The notes: generated by a model not told the origin, from the sequence alone. Counted from the stretch's first letter, positions 1 to 18,014 are shown. The stretch: 64,000 nt of DNA from Deltaproteobacteria bacterium (GCA_020633895.1 JACKCT010000002.1:248001-312000); one strand, 5' to 3'. Made by a program: numbers and translations.

Positions 1-15
1 TCTCTAAGCCGAAGT

Positions 16-34
16 CGCCTCCAAAGAGGAGGCG
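16..34 (+). other. Hairpin upstream of rpmG
   Basis: A perfect 7-bp inverted repeat (CGCCTCC, loop AAAGA, GGAGGCG) lies just before rpmG. Its right arm contains a GGAGG that is too far (14 nt) from the rpmG ATG to be its ribosome binding site; GGAG at 36-39 fits better. It could be a processing or attenuation hairpin. The upstream gene is outside the window. Confidence 0.4.
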
Positions 35-46
35 CGGAGTGGGCCG

Positions 47-208
47 ATGGCGAAGAAAGACCGGGATATCGTCACGTTGCAGTGCACCGAGTGCCGCAAC
101 CGGAACTATACCACCACGCGCAATAAGAAGCGGAATCCCAACAAAGTCGAGTTGCGGAAATTCTGCCCCCATGACCGCCGGCATACGCTCCACAAGGAGA
201 CCAAGTAG
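47..208 (+). CDS. rpmG: 50S ribosomal protein L33
   Basis: A 53-residue basic protein with the L33 pattern: C13xxC16, a Thr-rich YTTTRNKKR segment, KFC40PHD and a C-terminal HTLHKETK. L33 is a small protein of the large subunit near the E site. Zinc-binding L33 normally ends its ribbon in CPxC; here the fourth position reads CPHD, so metal binding is uncertain. Ribosome binding site GGAG at 36-39 is 7 nt from the ATG. It sits upstream of secE, the usual place for this gene in many bacteria. Confidence 0.93.
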   Translation: MAKKDRDIVTLQCTECRNRNYTTTRNKKRNPNKVELRKFCPHDRRHTLHKETK

Positions 209-368
209 CCGCAACGCACGGCTTAGCCGCGGTGGAGCGCCTCGATTGAGGGGGATGCTCGCCGGGGCAAGGGTTCGTGGTGCGGCAGGGGTGCGGACGG
301 TCGTATCGGAGGCGCGACGCGGGAACCGAAGCACGGTCTTCGCGGTCGCGACATAAGGATGGGAAACG
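209..368 (+). other. rpmG-secE spacer
   Basis: 160 nt with no supported gene. Many bacteria carry tRNA-Trp here; I looked for a T-arm GTTCGANTC and an acceptor stem and found neither. GGATGGGAAACG just before secE supplies its ribosome binding site. Confidence 0.5.
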
Positions 369-698
369 ATGGGCAATCCCGCGGATGACATTTCCACCGG
401 CGAGACCGAATCGAAAAAGCCGGGCAAATCCGTCGTGAAAAAGCCGGCGGTGGCCGGCGCGGTGACGAAAAAAGCGGATTCGGGCAAGACCAAGGAACTG
501 ACCGGCCTGGCCAAGATGTGGCAGTTCGTCCGGTACGACGTTCCTCGGGAACTCAAGAAAGTGGCTTGGCCCACGCCCCAGGACACGGCGACCTCGACGG
601 TCGTGGTGATTGTCCTGTCGGTGATTTTTTCGATCTTTTTCTTCATCGCCGACCGCATTTTGCAATTTCTGATCTTGGGCCAGCTTCTGGGCGCCTAG
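369..698 (+). CDS. secE: Preprotein translocase subunit SecE
   Basis: 109 residues. The N-terminal half is charged and Lys-rich; then come the conserved cytoplasmic amphipathic segment (VRYDVPRELKKVAWPTPQDT) and one transmembrane helix (TVVVIVLSVIFSIFFFIADRIL). This is the single-span SecE found outside the enterobacteria, with an extended N-terminus of about 45 residues. It clamps SecY, which is encoded later in the same cluster. It lies directly before nusG, the near-universal arrangement. Confidence 0.96.
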   Translation: MGNPADDISTGETESKKPGKSVVKKPAVAGAVTKKADSGKTKELTGLAKMWQFVRYDVPRELKKVAWPTPQDTATSTVVVIVLSVIFSIFFFIADRILQFLILGQLLGA

Positions 699-753
699 CC
701 TTTTGGGCGCGCGGAACGCAAGGCGAATCGGGCATGAGGGGATAGTCAAGGAC

Positions 754-1293
754 ATGGCGGACGAAGAGCTCAAATGGTACGTGGTCCACACGTACTCGGG
801 ATATGAAGCCAAGGCCAAGCTGGCGCTGGAAGAGCGCATGAAACAGCTCGGCCTGGCGGACAAATTCGGCGAGGTGCTCATCCCCTCCGAGGCCGTGGTG
901 GAGGTGGTGCAAGGGCAAAAGCGCACCACCAACCGCAAGTTCTTCCCCGGGTACATCCTGGTGAAGATGATCTTGGACGATCAGACCTGGCACGTGGTCA
1001 AGTCCACGCCCAAGGTCACGGGCTTCGTGGGCAACGCCAAGCATCCCGAGGCCGTTCCCGACGAAGAGGTGTCGCGCATCACGCAGCGCATCACCGAGGG
1101 AACGCTGCGGCCCAAGCCGAAAATCGAGTTCGAGAAGGGCGAGACCGTGCGCGTCGTCAACGGGCCGTTCGCCAACTTCTCGGGCACCGTGGAAGAGGTC
1201 AAGCCCGATAAGTCCAAGCTGCGGGTGATGGTGTCGATCTTCGGTCGGGCCACGCCGGTGGAGCTGGATTTTTATCAGGTGGAGAAAAGCTAG
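754..1293 (+). CDS. nusG: Transcription termination/antitermination factor NusG
   Basis: 179 residues starting [18 protein letters not shown]. The NGN domain (about 1-110) binds the clamp helices of RNA polymerase. The C-terminal KOW domain (from about residue 127, [17 protein letters not shown]) contacts Rho or ribosomal protein S10. An in-frame TTG 51 nt upstream would add a poorly conserved extension; the ATG at 754 matches family N-termini and has AAGGA nearby. Confidence 0.96.
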   Translation: MADEELKWYVVHTYSGYEAKAKLALEERMKQLGLADKFGEVLIPSEAVVEVVQGQKRTTNRKFFPGYILVKMILDDQTWHVVKSTPKVTGFVGNAKHPEAVPDEEVSRITQRITEGTLRPKPKIEFEKGETVRVVNGPFANFSGTVEEVKPDKSKLRVMVSIFGRATPVELDFYQVEKS

Positions 1294-1413
1294 CGCATCG
1301 TTGTTTCGCCGCCGGGCCAAGGGCGGCGGGGCGAGAAGCACCGGCTTTATCGCGTTTTGTTTCACCATCGCTAGACCGCCGATCAGCGCGGTCACACCAA
1401 GAAGGATTGGGAG
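1294..1413 (+). other. nusG-rplK leader
   Basis: 120-nt spacer with a GC-rich stem (TCGCCGCC pairing with GCGGCG...CGA at about 1311-1343). There is no T-tract, so it is not a convincing terminator. It may be the start of an rplKA leader; no promoter was recognised. Confidence 0.3.
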
Positions 1414-1842
1414 ATGGCAAAAAAGATCACCGGGTTTATCAAGCTGCAGGTGCCGGCCGGTAAGGCCACGCCCTCGCCGCCGGTCGGTCCCGCGCTGGGC
1501 CAGCACGGCGTGAACATCATGGAGTTCTGCAAGCAGTTCAACGCGGCGTCGGCGGACAAGGCGGGGATGGTGATCCCCGTGGTCATCACCGTGTACGCCG
1601 ATCGTTCCTTCACCTTCATCATGAAGAGCCCGCCGGCGGCGCGGCTGCTTCTCAGGGCGGCCAAGATCCAGAAAGGTTCGGGCGTGCCCAACCGGGACAA
1701 GGTCGGCAAAGTGACCATGGCGCAGGTCCGGGAGATCGCCGAGATCAAGCTGGCGGACCTGAATACCAACGACATCGAACAGGCTTCGTTGATCATCGCC
1801 GGGACGGCGCGGTCGATGGGCCTGGACGTCATCGGCCGATAG
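1414..1842 (+). CDS. rplK: 50S ribosomal protein L11
   Basis: 142 residues, the normal length. The N-terminal domain has [21 protein letters not shown] with the two prolines of the thiopeptide-binding face; the C-terminal domain (from about 71) binds 23S rRNA helices 43/44. It forms the stalk base with the L10/L12 complex encoded downstream. GGGAG precedes the ATG. Confidence 0.98.
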   Translation: MAKKITGFIKLQVPAGKATPSPPVGPALGQHGVNIMEFCKQFNAASADKAGMVIPVVITVYADRSFTFIMKSPPAARLLLRAAKIQKGSGVPNRDKVGKVTMAQVREIAEIKLADLNTNDIEQASLIIAGTARSMGLDVIGR

Positions 1843-1864
1843 GCCGGGGTGGAGGATTTTGACA

Positions 1865-2575
1865 ATGCCGAAAACCGGAAAGTCTTATCGCGCCGCCCAG
1901 GCCGTTGAAGGGTACGACCGCCAGGAGCGCTACTCGGTCGAGGACGCGATCGCCGTTTTGAAGAAGTTCCCGAACGCCAAATTCGACGAGACCGTCGACT
2001 TGGCGCTGCGCTTGGGCGTGAATCCCCGCCACGCCGACCAGATGGTTCGCGGGTCCACGGTCCTGCCTCACGGCACGGGTAAGACCCTGCGCGTGCTGGT
2101 ATTCGCCAAGGGCGAGAAGGTCAAGGAGGCCGAGGAGGCCGGGGCCGATTTCGTGGGCGGCGAGGAATTCGTGCAGAAGATTCTGGACGGGTGGATGGAC
2201 TTCGACAAGGTCGTGGCCACCCCGGACATGATGGGCGCCATCGCCAAGCTGGGCCGCACCCTGGGCCCTCGCGGCATGATGCCCAACCCGAAGCTGGGCA
2301 CCGTGACCTTTGACGTGGCCGACGCCGTCGGCGCGTTCAAGAAGGGCAAGGTGGAGTTTCGGGTGGACAAGGTGGGCAATCTGCATGCGCCCATCGGCAA
2401 GAAGAGCTTTAGCGAGGACGCGCTCAAGGCGAACCTGGTGGCGCTGCTCGACCAGGTGATCCGCCTCAAGCCCGCGTCGGCCAAGGGCGCGTACCTGCGT
2501 ACGGTGAGCGTTTCGGCGACGATGAGCCCGGCGATCAAGATCGACCCGGCCGCCGCCCAGGGCGCCGTCCGCTAA
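1865..2575 (+). CDS. rplA: 50S ribosomal protein L1
   Basis: 236 residues with the L1 signature ([17 protein letters not shown] at about residues 130-150). It binds the mobile L1 stalk of 23S rRNA and helps release E-site tRNA; in many bacteria it also represses translation of rplKA. The ATG at 1865 is preferred because GGAGG at 1851-1855 sits 9 nt upstream; a TTG 6 nt earlier would be only 3 nt from that site. Confidence 0.97.
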   Translation: MPKTGKSYRAAQAVEGYDRQERYSVEDAIAVLKKFPNAKFDETVDLALRLGVNPRHADQMVRGSTVLPHGTGKTLRVLVFAKGEKVKEAEEAGADFVGGEEFVQKILDGWMDFDKVVATPDMMGAIAKLGRTLGPRGMMPNPKLGTVTFDVADAVGAFKKGKVEFRVDKVGNLHAPIGKKSFSEDALKANLVALLDQVIRLKPASAKGAYLRTVSVSATMSPAIKIDPAAAQGAVR

Positions 2576-2689
2576 GACTGTTCGCGAAGACGGCGACGGT
2601 TGAAGCAACCGCCGCCCGGCGCGCCGCAAGCGCGTCGAATGAAGTCGGTACTTTGAACACAAGGATCGCGTCGGGCGCTTAAAAGCGCC

Positions 2690-2800
2690 CACCGTGTCGA
2701 AGAAGTCAGGCGCCGCAAGGCTTAATCGGACCCGAGGGTTCGGCCGGCGGAGACCGGGGATAAACGCGGAAGGGTCGACCCGATGGGGAGCATGCCGCCA
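2690..2800 (+). promoter_or_regulatory. Ribosomal protein L10 leader (candidate)
   Basis: The 358-nt gap between rplA and rplJ has no gene. It contains GGCGCCGCAAGGCTTAATC followed by CCGAGGG, resembling the conserved core of the L10 leader RNA, to which the L10-(L12)4 complex binds to repress rplJL. The rest of the gap has further GC-rich inverted repeats near 2855-2905. The assignment rests on position plus this core; a covariance-model search (Rfam L10_leader) would decide. Confidence 0.6.
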
Positions 2801-2933
2801 TAAAGCGGACGCTTTCCTTTTGGCGGCAAACCGACGATCGCATCAGCCGATCGCGGGGCGTCGGTGCGTCGACCCCTCCTTCGGCGTCCTTCCCGATCGA
2901 CGCCGTGTCGGTTTTCGGGAAGGGAGGTGATGA

Positions 2934-3464
2934 TTGGATCGTGAAAGCAAAGAGACGGTGGTCCAAGCCGTCAACGAGGAGCTAACGGCCTCCTCGCTCG
3001 TGGTGCGATTCGCGTTCAGCGGGTTGCAGGTCGAGCAGAGCAATCAACTGCGTCGCGATATGGAAAAGATCGAAGGCACCAGCGTTCGCGTGATCAAGAA
3101 CACCTTGGTCAAGATCGCCGGAAACGGAACCCACGCCTCGCCCCTGCTGGACGAGTTGGTCGGGCCCAACGCCTTCCTGATCTGTCGGGACGACGTGGTC
3201 ACGCCGTGCAAGACCCTGGTCAAGTACGCCAAGGACTACGAGAAGCTCGAGATCCTGGACGGCATCCTCGACGGGCAGAAGATCGGCGCCGAGCAAGTCA
3301 AGGCGCTGGCCGACATGCCCAGCCGCGAGGAGTTGCTGGCCCGGCTGCTCTACGTGCTCAACGGTCCCAAGCGCGAGTTCGTCCAGGTGCTGGCCGCGGT
3401 GCCGCGCAGCATGCTCAACGTGCTCAACGCCATCAAGGACAAGCAGGGCGAGCAGGCGGCTTAA
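2934..3464 (+). CDS. rplJ: 50S ribosomal protein L10
   Basis: 176 residues. It starts at a TTG preceded by a near-perfect GGGAGGTGAT ribosome binding site at 2922-2931; an ATG at 2930 opens only a 4-codon frame. The protein has the L10 fold (ESKETVVQAVNEEL, IKNTLVKIA, VGPNAFL) and the C-terminal helix that recruits L12 dimers. It anchors the stalk to L11 and 23S rRNA. Confidence 0.96.
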   Translation: MDRESKETVVQAVNEELTASSLVVRFAFSGLQVEQSNQLRRDMEKIEGTSVRVIKNTLVKIAGNGTHASPLLDELVGPNAFLICRDDVVTPCKTLVKYAKDYEKLEILDGILDGQKIGAEQVKALADMPSREELLARLLYVLNGPKREFVQVLAAVPRSMLNVLNAIKDKQGEQAA

Positions 3465-3571
3465 TCGCCTGAACGTCCCGTTGCGGGTCCGATGGACGGG
3501 CCGCAACCTCAAATCAACGCCGAAGGGAGCCGCGTAATCGGCTCTGACGATACCGAAGGAGAACGAATCCC

Positions 3572-3961
3572 ATGGCCGAAGTGACCAAAGAAGATGTCAT
3601 CAGCTTCATCGAGAACATGACCGTCCTGCAGCTCTCCGAGCTGGTCAAGGAACTCGAGGACAAGTTCGGTGTATCCGCCGCCGCCCCGATGATGATGGGC
3701 GCCATGCCCGCCGCCGCCGGTGGTGACGGGGCCGCCGCCGCCGAGGAGAAGACCGAGTTCGACGTCATTCTCGTTTCGGGCGGCGACAAGAAGATCCAGG
3801 TGATCAAAGAGGTGCGCGCCATCACCGCCCTGGGCCTGAAAGAGGCCAAGGAACTGGTGGACACCGCGCCCAAGCCGATCAAGGAAGGCGTCAACAAGGA
3901 AGAGGCCGAAGAGATCAAGAAGAAGATCGAAGAGGCCGGTGGCGCCGTCGAGATCAAGTAG
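3572..3961 (+). CDS. rplL: 50S ribosomal protein L7/L12
   Basis: 129 residues: N-terminal dimerisation helices, an Ala/Gly-rich hinge (about residues 36-55), and the C-terminal factor-binding domain with EKTEFDVIL and [21 protein letters not shown]. It recruits and stimulates EF-Tu, EF-G and other GTPases. Ribosome binding site AAGGAGAA is 8 nt from the ATG. A hairpin that probably sets the ratio of L12 to RNA polymerase follows. Confidence 0.98.
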   Translation: MAEVTKEDVISFIENMTVLQLSELVKELEDKFGVSAAAPMMMGAMPAAAGGDGAAAAEEKTEFDVILVSGGDKKIQVIKEVRAITALGLKEAKELVDTAPKPIKEGVNKEEAEEIKKKIEEAGGAVEIK

Positions 3962-3980
3962 TCCGTTTTTGAACGAATCG

Positions 3981-4012
3981 GTCCCGCGGCCCGGATTTTC
4001 GGGCCGTGGGAC
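3981..4012 (+). terminator. rplL-rpoB attenuator hairpin
   Basis: A 13-bp stem with one G-T wobble (GTCCCGCGGCCCG, loop GATTTT, CGGGCCGTGGGAC), followed by GTCTTTGCTTT. It occupies the position of the attenuator and RNase III site known between rplL and rpoB in Escherichia coli. The T-tract is broken, so partial read-through is expected, giving less rpoBC than rplJL. Confidence 0.7.
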
Positions 4013-4063
4013 GTCTTTGCTTTCGCGTGCCGGCGAACACGAACCGAGTAAGGAGCTTTGCGC

Positions 4064-8389
<4,326 letters not shown>

Positions 8390-8410
8390 GCCCGAAGGAT
8401 ACGACACCAC

Positions 8411-8442
8411 GGCTCGGCCGCGGCCGAGCCTTCCCGTTTTTT
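8411..8442 (+). terminator. Intrinsic terminator-like palindrome between rpoB and rpoC
   Basis: A perfect 10-bp palindromic stem (GGCTCGGCCG/CGGCCGAGCC) is followed by TTCCCGTTTTTT. It would be an unusual place for a full terminator because the alpha2-beta-beta' enzyme needs equal beta and beta'. The absence of a loop of at least 3 nt means the top base pairs must open; it may act as a pause, processing or partial termination site. Confidence 0.55.
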
Positions 8443-8477
8443 AGCAAACGTGACGCAACCCGATTAGGGGGACAACG

Positions 8478-12776
<4,299 letters not shown>

Positions 12777-12825
12777 TCCTCGGCCTGGACTCCGCCCGGA
12801 AACGACCTGAATCGATAAAGATTTT

Positions 12826-12858
12826 GCTCGGGGGCAGTTGACACCCCCGAGCATTTTT
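12826..12858 (+). terminator. Intrinsic terminator after rpoC
   Basis: A 9-bp stem (GCTCGGGGG/CCCCCGAGC) with a 9-nt loop (CAGTTGACA) is followed by ATTTTT. It ends the rpmG-rpoC transcription unit. The loop and right arm overlap a promoter -35 element (see next feature). Confidence 0.85.
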
Positions 12859-12866
12859 GTTAGTTT
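12838..12866 (+). promoter_or_regulatory. Sigma70-type promoter for the str operon
   Basis: TTGACA (12838-12843), a 17-bp spacer, and TAGTTT (12861-12866). The -35 is a perfect consensus; the -10 matches at three of six positions including T1, A2 and T6. Expected start of transcription is near 12873, about 70 nt before rpsL. The -35 lies in the loop of the rpoC terminator. Confidence 0.55.
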
Positions 12867-12941
12867 CCCGCATCCTTCCCGCCGGGAAGGGCGCCTTGGG
12901 CAAAAAAGACAAGTGAAAGCAAGGATTTAGGGTTAGGTTTT

Positions 12942-13313
12942 ATGCCGACGATCAATCAGCTTGTCCGTAGCGCCAGAAAGCCCGTCAAAAAACGCGGCAC
13001 GGCGCCGGCGTTGCAAAGCTGTCCTCAGCGACGCGGGGTTTGCACCCGTGTTTACACGACGACTCCGAAAAAGCCGAACTCGGCGCTGCGCAAGGTCGCC
13101 CGTATTCGCCTGTCCAACGGCATCGAGGTGACCAGCTACATCCCGGGCGAGGGCCACAACCTGCAGGAGCACTCGGTGGTGCTCATTCGCGGCGGCCGCG
13201 TCAAGGATTTGCCCGGCGTGCGTTATCACATCATTCGCGGCACCCTGGACACCACCGGCGTCAGCGCCCGTCGCCAGGGTCGTAGCAAGTACGGCGCGAA
13301 GCGTCCGAAGTAA
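12942..13313 (+). CDS. rpsL: 30S ribosomal protein S12
   Basis: 123 residues with PTINQLVR, the [21 protein letters not shown] loop and [18 protein letters not shown]. The lysine of [11 protein letters not shown], the classic streptomycin-resistance site, is unchanged. S12 lies at the decoding centre. First gene of the str segment (rpsL-rpsG-fusA-tuf). The ribosome binding site is weak (TTAGGGTTAGG). Confidence 0.98.
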   Translation: MPTINQLVRSARKPVKKRGTAPALQSCPQRRGVCTRVYTTTPKKPNSALRKVARIRLSNGIEVTSYIPGEGHNLQEHSVVLIRGGRVKDLPGVRYHIIRGTLDTTGVSARRQGRSKYGAKRPK

Positions 13314-13329
13314 CGAGGTAGACTGAACG

Positions 13330-13800
13330 ATGCCGCGTAAGCATGCGCCCCAAAAGCGAGAGATTCTGCCCGATCCCAAGTACGGCGATCGGGAATTGGC
13401 CAAGTTCATCAACGGAATGATGACGCAGGGCAAGAAGTCGTTGGCCGAGTCCATCGTCTATGACGCCCTGGCTCTCATCGCCGAACGCACCAAGGACGAT
13501 CCCCTCAAGGTCTTCAAGGCCGCGATGGAAAATGTGCGTCCCATGGTCGAGGTCAAGAGCCGCCGCGTGGGTGGTTCGACCTATCAGGTCCCGGTGGAAA
13601 TCCGGGGCGCGCGCCGCACGGCGCTGGGCATGCGCTGGCTGATCGGCTTTGCCCGCAAGCGTTCGGAAAAGAACATGGAACAGCGTCTGGCCGCCGAGCT
13701 GCTGGACGCGGCCAATAACCGCGGCGCTTCGGTGAAAAAGCGCGAAGATACGCATAAGATGGCCGAGGCCAACAAGGCCTTCAGCCACTATCGCTGGTAG
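13330..13800 (+). CDS. rpsG: 30S ribosomal protein S7
   Basis: 156 residues, standard length. It begins [19 protein letters not shown] and contains [10 protein letters not shown], the [20 protein letters not shown] beta-hairpin of the E site and the [21 protein letters not shown] tail. It nucleates the 30S head and contacts S11, encoded later in the window. 16 nt separate it from rpsL. Confidence 0.98.
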   Translation: MPRKHAPQKREILPDPKYGDRELAKFINGMMTQGKKSLAESIVYDALALIAERTKDDPLKVFKAAMENVRPMVEVKSRRVGGSTYQVPVEIRGARRTALGMRWLIGFARKRSEKNMEQRLAAELLDAANNRGASVKKREDTHKMAEANKAFSHYRW

Positions 13801-14201
13801 AACCGGCAATATATTCCCGGGACTTCCGGGTTGAAGGGCGGCCCTCCGGGACGGCCTAGCTTTCAACCCCACCCACGGCCCCGCCTCGTGCAACGGCCTT
13901 CGCGCGCCGCGAATTTTTCGCGACGCCCCCGAGGGTACGGCGATGGAGGCGGGATGGATGAGCGACAAGACATATCGCGCGAAAGTTCGGCGCAAGCCGG
14001 GCTTTGAAATCGGCGCAGTCTTCGTTTGGCCGCGGCTTTTTTAGCGGCCTGCCTCGAAGTTGTCGCCGACTTTTGGCTTGAACGTCGGCCGGGAAACGAC
14101 GTCGTCCGCCTCCGGCGGACACAAGACGAACGAATCCGGGCTGCGCATAGATTCGATACGAGGGGCCGCAAGCCCCCGGTCGGGTGGAACGGTCTAGCGT
14201 T
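13801..14201 (+). other. rpsG-fusA spacer with several hairpins
   Basis: 401 nt, very long for this junction. No convincing gene; the best frame is a 28-codon ATG frame at 13958-14044. Inverted repeats include GGGTTGAAG/CTTTCAACCC enclosing GCGGCC...CGGCC (about 13827-13869), CGCGAA/TTCGCG (about 13917-13931) and GGCCGC/GCGGCC around a T6 run (about 14028-14050). It could be a structured leader for fusA; no known RNA family was recognised. Confidence 0.4.
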
Positions 14202-16292
14202 ATGGTCACGAAGCCGAAGACGAGCTTGTTGGCCAGAACCCGAAACCTCGGGATCATGGCCCACATCGACGCGGGCAAGACCACCACGACCGAACGGATC
14301 CTTTATTACACGGGCGTCAGCCACAAGATCGGCGAGGTGGACGAAGGCACCACCCAGATGGACTACATGGTCCAGGAGCAAGAGCGCGGCATCACCATCA
14401 CGACCGCCGCGACCACCTGCTTCTGGAAGGACCATCGCATCAACATCCTGGACACGCCGGGGCACGTGGACTTCACCATTGAGGTCGAGCGGTCCCTGCG
14501 GGTGCTGGACGGGGCGGTGGCGGTCTTCTGCGCTTACGGCGGTGTCGAGCCCCAGTCCGAAACGGTCTGGAGGCAGGCGGATCACTACAAAGTGCCGCGC
14601 CTGGCCTTCGTCAACAAGATGGACCGCATGGGGGCCGACTACTTCGCGGTGATCGATGAAATCCGCGAACGCCTGCTCGCCAATCCGGTGCCGATTCAGA
14701 TTCCGATCGGCAAGGAAGGCGAGTACCGGGGCCAGGTCGATCTGGTCGGCATGAAGGCGCTGATTTTTGACGACGAATCCCTGGGCGCCAAGTACGAAGT
14801 GGCGCCGATTCCGGACGATCTTTTACAAGAAGCTCAGCAGTACCGAACGAACCTGCTCGAGGCCGTCGCCGAATTCGACGACGACCTGATGACCGCCTAC
14901 CTGGACGGTCAGGAAATCGACGAAGAGCAGCTCCATCGGGCGATCCGCGAGGCCACGCTGGCTTTCAAGATCGTGCCGGTGCTCAACGGCAGCGCCTTGA
15001 AGAACAAGGGCGTGCAGCCGCTGCTCGACGCGGTGGTTCGCTACCTGCCTTCGCCGCCGGACGTCCCGCCCATTGTCGGGCACGATCCCAAGACGTTGGC
15101 CGAGATTTCCCGGGACGCCGATCCGGACAAGCCGTTTTCGGCCCTGGCGTTCAAGGTGCTCTACGATCCTTATGTGGGACAGCTTTGCTTCCTGCGCGTC
15201 TATTCCGGGCGGGCGAAGCTCGGCGAGTCGTTGCAGAACACCACCAAGGACCGCAAGGAGCGCCTGGGCAAAATCCTCCAGATGCACGCCAACAAGCGTG
15301 AAGAGATCAAGGAGATCCAGGCCGGGGACATCGTGGCGGCGGTGGGACTGCGTTGGACGACGACGGGCGACACCCTGTGCGACGCAAAAGCGCCGATCAT
15401 TCTGGAGGGGTTGGATTTCCCCGACCCGGTCATGCACGTGGCCATCGAGCCCAAGACGCAGGCCGACCAGAGCAAGCTGGAAGAATCGCTCAAAAGCCTG
15501 GCCGCCGAGGATCCCACGTTCCATCACCGCATCGACGCGGAGACGGGCCAGACGATCATCTCGGGCATGGGCGAGCTGCATCTGGAAATCATCGCCGACC
15601 GTCTGCAGCGCGATTTCAAGGTGCAGGCCAATGTGGGCAAGCCCCAGGTGGCCTACAAGGAAACCGTCGGCTCGTCCGTGGAGATCGAGCAGGAATACGA
15701 GCGGCCCGTCGGCGAGAAGCGCTTCTACGCCAAGGTGAGCCTCACCGTCGCGCCCGGCGAGCCGGGAAGCGGTTTGAAGTTCCACAGCGAAGTGTCGGGC
15801 GGCAAGTTGCCCAAGCAATTCGCCGAGGCGGTGGAGCGGGGCGTGGGCGAGGCCCTGACCGTCGGCGCCCTGGCCGGGTATCCGGTCATCGATGTGGATG
15901 TCACCTTGAACGACGCGAAGGTCGGCGAACTCGACTCGGACGAGGCCACCTTCCGAGCCGCGGCGAACATGGCCGTCAACAAGGCGTTGCAACAGGCCAC
16001 GCCGGTACTGCTGGAGCCGTTGATGAACGTCGAGATCGTCGTGCCCGAGGAATTCCTGGGCGACGTGATCGGCGACGTCAACAGCCGGCGCGGACACATC
16101 GAGGGCATGAATGCCCGGGGCCAGTTCCAACTGGTCCATGCGAGCGTCCCGCTGGCCTCCATGTTCGGGTACTCGACGGACCTGCGTTCGATGAGTCAGG
16201 GGCGGGCGACGTACACGATGGTCTTCGCCCGGTACCAGGCGGTGCCCGAACAAATTCGCGATCAAATGATTACCCGGCTGCGGGGTTATTGA
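14202..16292 (+). CDS. fusA: Translation elongation factor G
   Basis: 696 residues. G domain with [17 protein letters not shown] switch I, DTPGHVDF switch II and NKMDRMGAD; then domains II-V ending [19 protein letters not shown]. It catalyses translocation and ribosome recycling with GTP. The ATG at 14202 is chosen over an in-frame GTG 18 nt upstream because the GTG has no better ribosome binding site. The segment after switch II ([21 protein letters not shown]) leans toward EF-G paralogue sequences, so it may not be the only EF-G of the genome. Confidence 0.95.
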   Translation: MVTKPKTSLLARTRNLGIMAHIDAGKTTTTERILYYTGVSHKIGEVDEGTTQMDYMVQEQERGITITTAATTCFWKDHRINILDTPGHVDFTIEVERSLRVLDGAVAVFCAYGGVEPQSETVWRQADHYKVPRLAFVNKMDRMGADYFAVIDEIRERLLANPVPIQIPIGKEGEYRGQVDLVGMKALIFDDESLGAKYEVAPIPDDLLQEAQQYRTNLLEAVAEFDDDLMTAYLDGQEIDEEQLHRAIREATLAFKIVPVLNGSALKNKGVQPLLDAVVRYLPSPPDVPPIVGHDPKTLAEISRDADPDKPFSALAFKVLYDPYVGQLCFLRVYSGRAKLGESLQNTTKDRKERLGKILQMHANKREEIKEIQAGDIVAAVGLRWTTTGDTLCDAKAPIILEGLDFPDPVMHVAIEPKTQADQSKLEESLKSLAAEDPTFHHRIDAETGQTIISGMGELHLEIIADRLQRDFKVQANVGKPQVAYKETVGSSVEIEQEYERPVGEKRFYAKVSLTVAPGEPGSGLKFHSEVSGGKLPKQFAEAVERGVGEALTVGALAGYPVIDVDVTLNDAKVGELDSDEATFRAAANMAVNKALQQATPVLLEPLMNVEIVVPEEFLGDVIGDVNSRRGHIEGMNARGQFQLVHASVPLASMFGYSTDLRSMSQGRATYTMVFARYQAVPEQIRDQMITRLRGY

Positions 16293-16448
16293 CGCGGACG
16301 CAACTTTCAGGCAAAAGGCCCGGCTCGCGTCCAACTTGAAACGGCAGCGAGACATTAACGACAACCGAGCCGCTCGAAGCAGGGCGGCGACGAACAAGAC
16401 GATAGACCAACAGGCCTCGACGGCGGGGCCCCTTGGGAGGATGACCGG

Positions 16449-17654
16449 ATGGCCAAGCAGAAGTTTGAACGCACGAAGCCTCACGTGAACGTCGGGACGA
16501 TCGGTCACATTGACCACGGGAAGACGACGCTGACGGCGGCGTTGACGACGATTTCGGCGAAGGACGGCTTCACGGACGCGATCAGCTACGACCAGGTGGC
16601 CAAGGCCTCCGAGTCCCAGGGTCGCCGCAACGACATGAAGGTGATCACGATCGCCACGAGCCATGTGGAGTACGAGACGCCCAACCGTCACTACGCCCAC
16701 GTGGACTGCCCGGGCCACGCCGACTACGTGAAGAACATGATCACCGGCGCCGCCCAGATGGACGGGGCGATCCTGGTGGTGGGGGCGGACGACGGCCCGA
16801 TGCCCCAGACGCGGGAGCACATCCTGCTGGCCCGCCAGGTGGGCGTTCCCAAGATGGTGGTCTTCCTCAACAAGGTGGACCTGGTGGACGACCCGGAACT
16901 TCTGGACCTGGTGGAGATGGAAGTCCGTGAGCTTCTTTCCCAGTACGAGTTCCCCGGGGACGACACGCCGATCATCCGGGGCTCGGCCCTGGCGGCGATG
17001 CAGGGCACGAACCCGGAGTTGGGGGAGAACTCGATCCGTGAGCTGATGCAGGCCCTGGACGACTACATCCCCGAGCCGGTTCGCGAGACGGACAAGCCGT
17101 TCCTGATGCCGGTGGAAGACGTGTTCTCGATCTCGGGCCGTGGCACGGTGGTGACGGGGCGCATCGAGCGCGGCGTGATCAAGGTGGGCGAGGAAGTGGA
17201 GATCGTGGGTCTTCACGAGACGAAGAAGACGACGTGCACGGGCGTGGAGATGTTCCGCAAGTTGTTGGACTCGGGTCAGCCGGGCGACAACGTGGGGTGC
17301 CTGCTTCGCGGCGTGAAGCGCGAGGACGTGGAGCGTGGGCAGGTGTTGGCCAAGCCGGGTTCGATCACGCCTCACACGAAGTACGAGTCGGAGGTTTACG
17401 TCCTTTCCAAGGAGGAAGGCGGCCGTCACACGCCGTTCTTCACGGGCTATCGTCCTCAGTTTTACTTCCGGACGACGGACGTGACGGGTGTGGCGCATCT
17501 TCCCGAGGGCGTGGAGATGGTGATGCCGGGGGAGAACGTGAAGATGACGGTGGAGCTGATCGCTCCGATCGCGATGGAAGAGGGCGTTCGCTTCGCCATC
17601 CGCGAAGGCGGCCGCACGGTGGGCGCCGGAGTCGTCACCAAAATCCTGGCGTAA
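16449..17654 (+). CDS. tuf: Translation elongation factor Tu (variant switch I)
   Basis: 401 residues: [11 protein letters not shown] (residues 19-29), switch [10 protein letters not shown] (86-93), NKVD, and beta-barrel domains II/III ending [17 protein letters not shown]. It delivers aminoacyl-tRNA to the ribosome. Switch I differs sharply from the standard form: the usual EEKARGITIN stretch is replaced by [15 protein letters not shown], five residues longer overall, while Thr67 of ITI remains. Threonine codons are nearly all ACG, unlike flanking genes. The 156-nt gap after fusA holds no gene; GGGAGGATGACCGG precedes the ATG. Confidence 0.96.
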   Translation: MAKQKFERTKPHVNVGTIGHIDHGKTTLTAALTTISAKDGFTDAISYDQVAKASESQGRRNDMKVITIATSHVEYETPNRHYAHVDCPGHADYVKNMITGAAQMDGAILVVGADDGPMPQTREHILLARQVGVPKMVVFLNKVDLVDDPELLDLVEMEVRELLSQYEFPGDDTPIIRGSALAAMQGTNPELGENSIRELMQALDDYIPEPVRETDKPFLMPVEDVFSISGRGTVVTGRIERGVIKVGEEVEIVGLHETKKTTCTGVEMFRKLLDSGQPGDNVGCLLRGVKREDVERGQVLAKPGSITPHTKYESEVYVLSKEEGGRHTPFFTGYRPQFYFRTTDVTGVAHLPEGVEMVMPGENVKMTVELIAPIAMEEGVRFAIREGGRTVGAGVVTKILA

Positions 17655-17684
17655 CTCGGGCGACCTTTTTCGGAGACATCAACC

Positions 17685-18014
17685 ATGGTCAAGCAACGCA
17701 TTCGAATCCGGCTCAAAGCCTACGACCACAAGCTGCTCGACAAGTCGGCGCGGGAAATCGCCGATTCGGGCAAGCGCACCGGCGCTCGCGTGGCCGGGCC
17801 CATCCCGCTGCCCACGCGCATCGAGAAGTTCACGGTCCTCAAGGGACCCCATGTGGACAAGAAGAGCCGCGAGCAGTTCGAGATTCGGACGCACAAGCGC
17901 TTGATTGAGATCTTCGACACCACGCAGGAGACCATGGAGGCGATGGGCAAGCTGGAGCTGTCCCCCGGCGTGGATGTGGATATCAAGCTGATCACCAGCG
18001 GAGCGAACGCATGA
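17685..18014 (+). CDS. rpsJ: 30S ribosomal protein S10
   Basis: 109 residues, slightly longer than the usual ~103 at the C-terminus. [15 protein letters not shown] and [29 protein letters not shown] are diagnostic. Besides its place in the 30S head, S10 (NusE) binds NusG and NusB. First gene of the S10 segment; its TGA overlaps the rplC ATG (ATGA). Confidence 0.98.
   Translation: MVKQRIRIRLKAYDHKLLDKSAREIADSGKRTGARVAGPIPLPTRIEKFTVLKGPHVDKKSREQFEIRTHKRLIEIFDTTQETMEAMGKLELSPGVDVDIKLITSGANA

Noticed and set aside
209-368. tRNA-Trp between rpmG and secE
   Set aside because: No T-loop consensus, anticodon arm or acceptor stem could be folded.
13261-14585. Antisense frames covering the rpsG-fusA gap
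   Set aside because: No ribosome binding site or domain; extend into known genes in the opposite sense.
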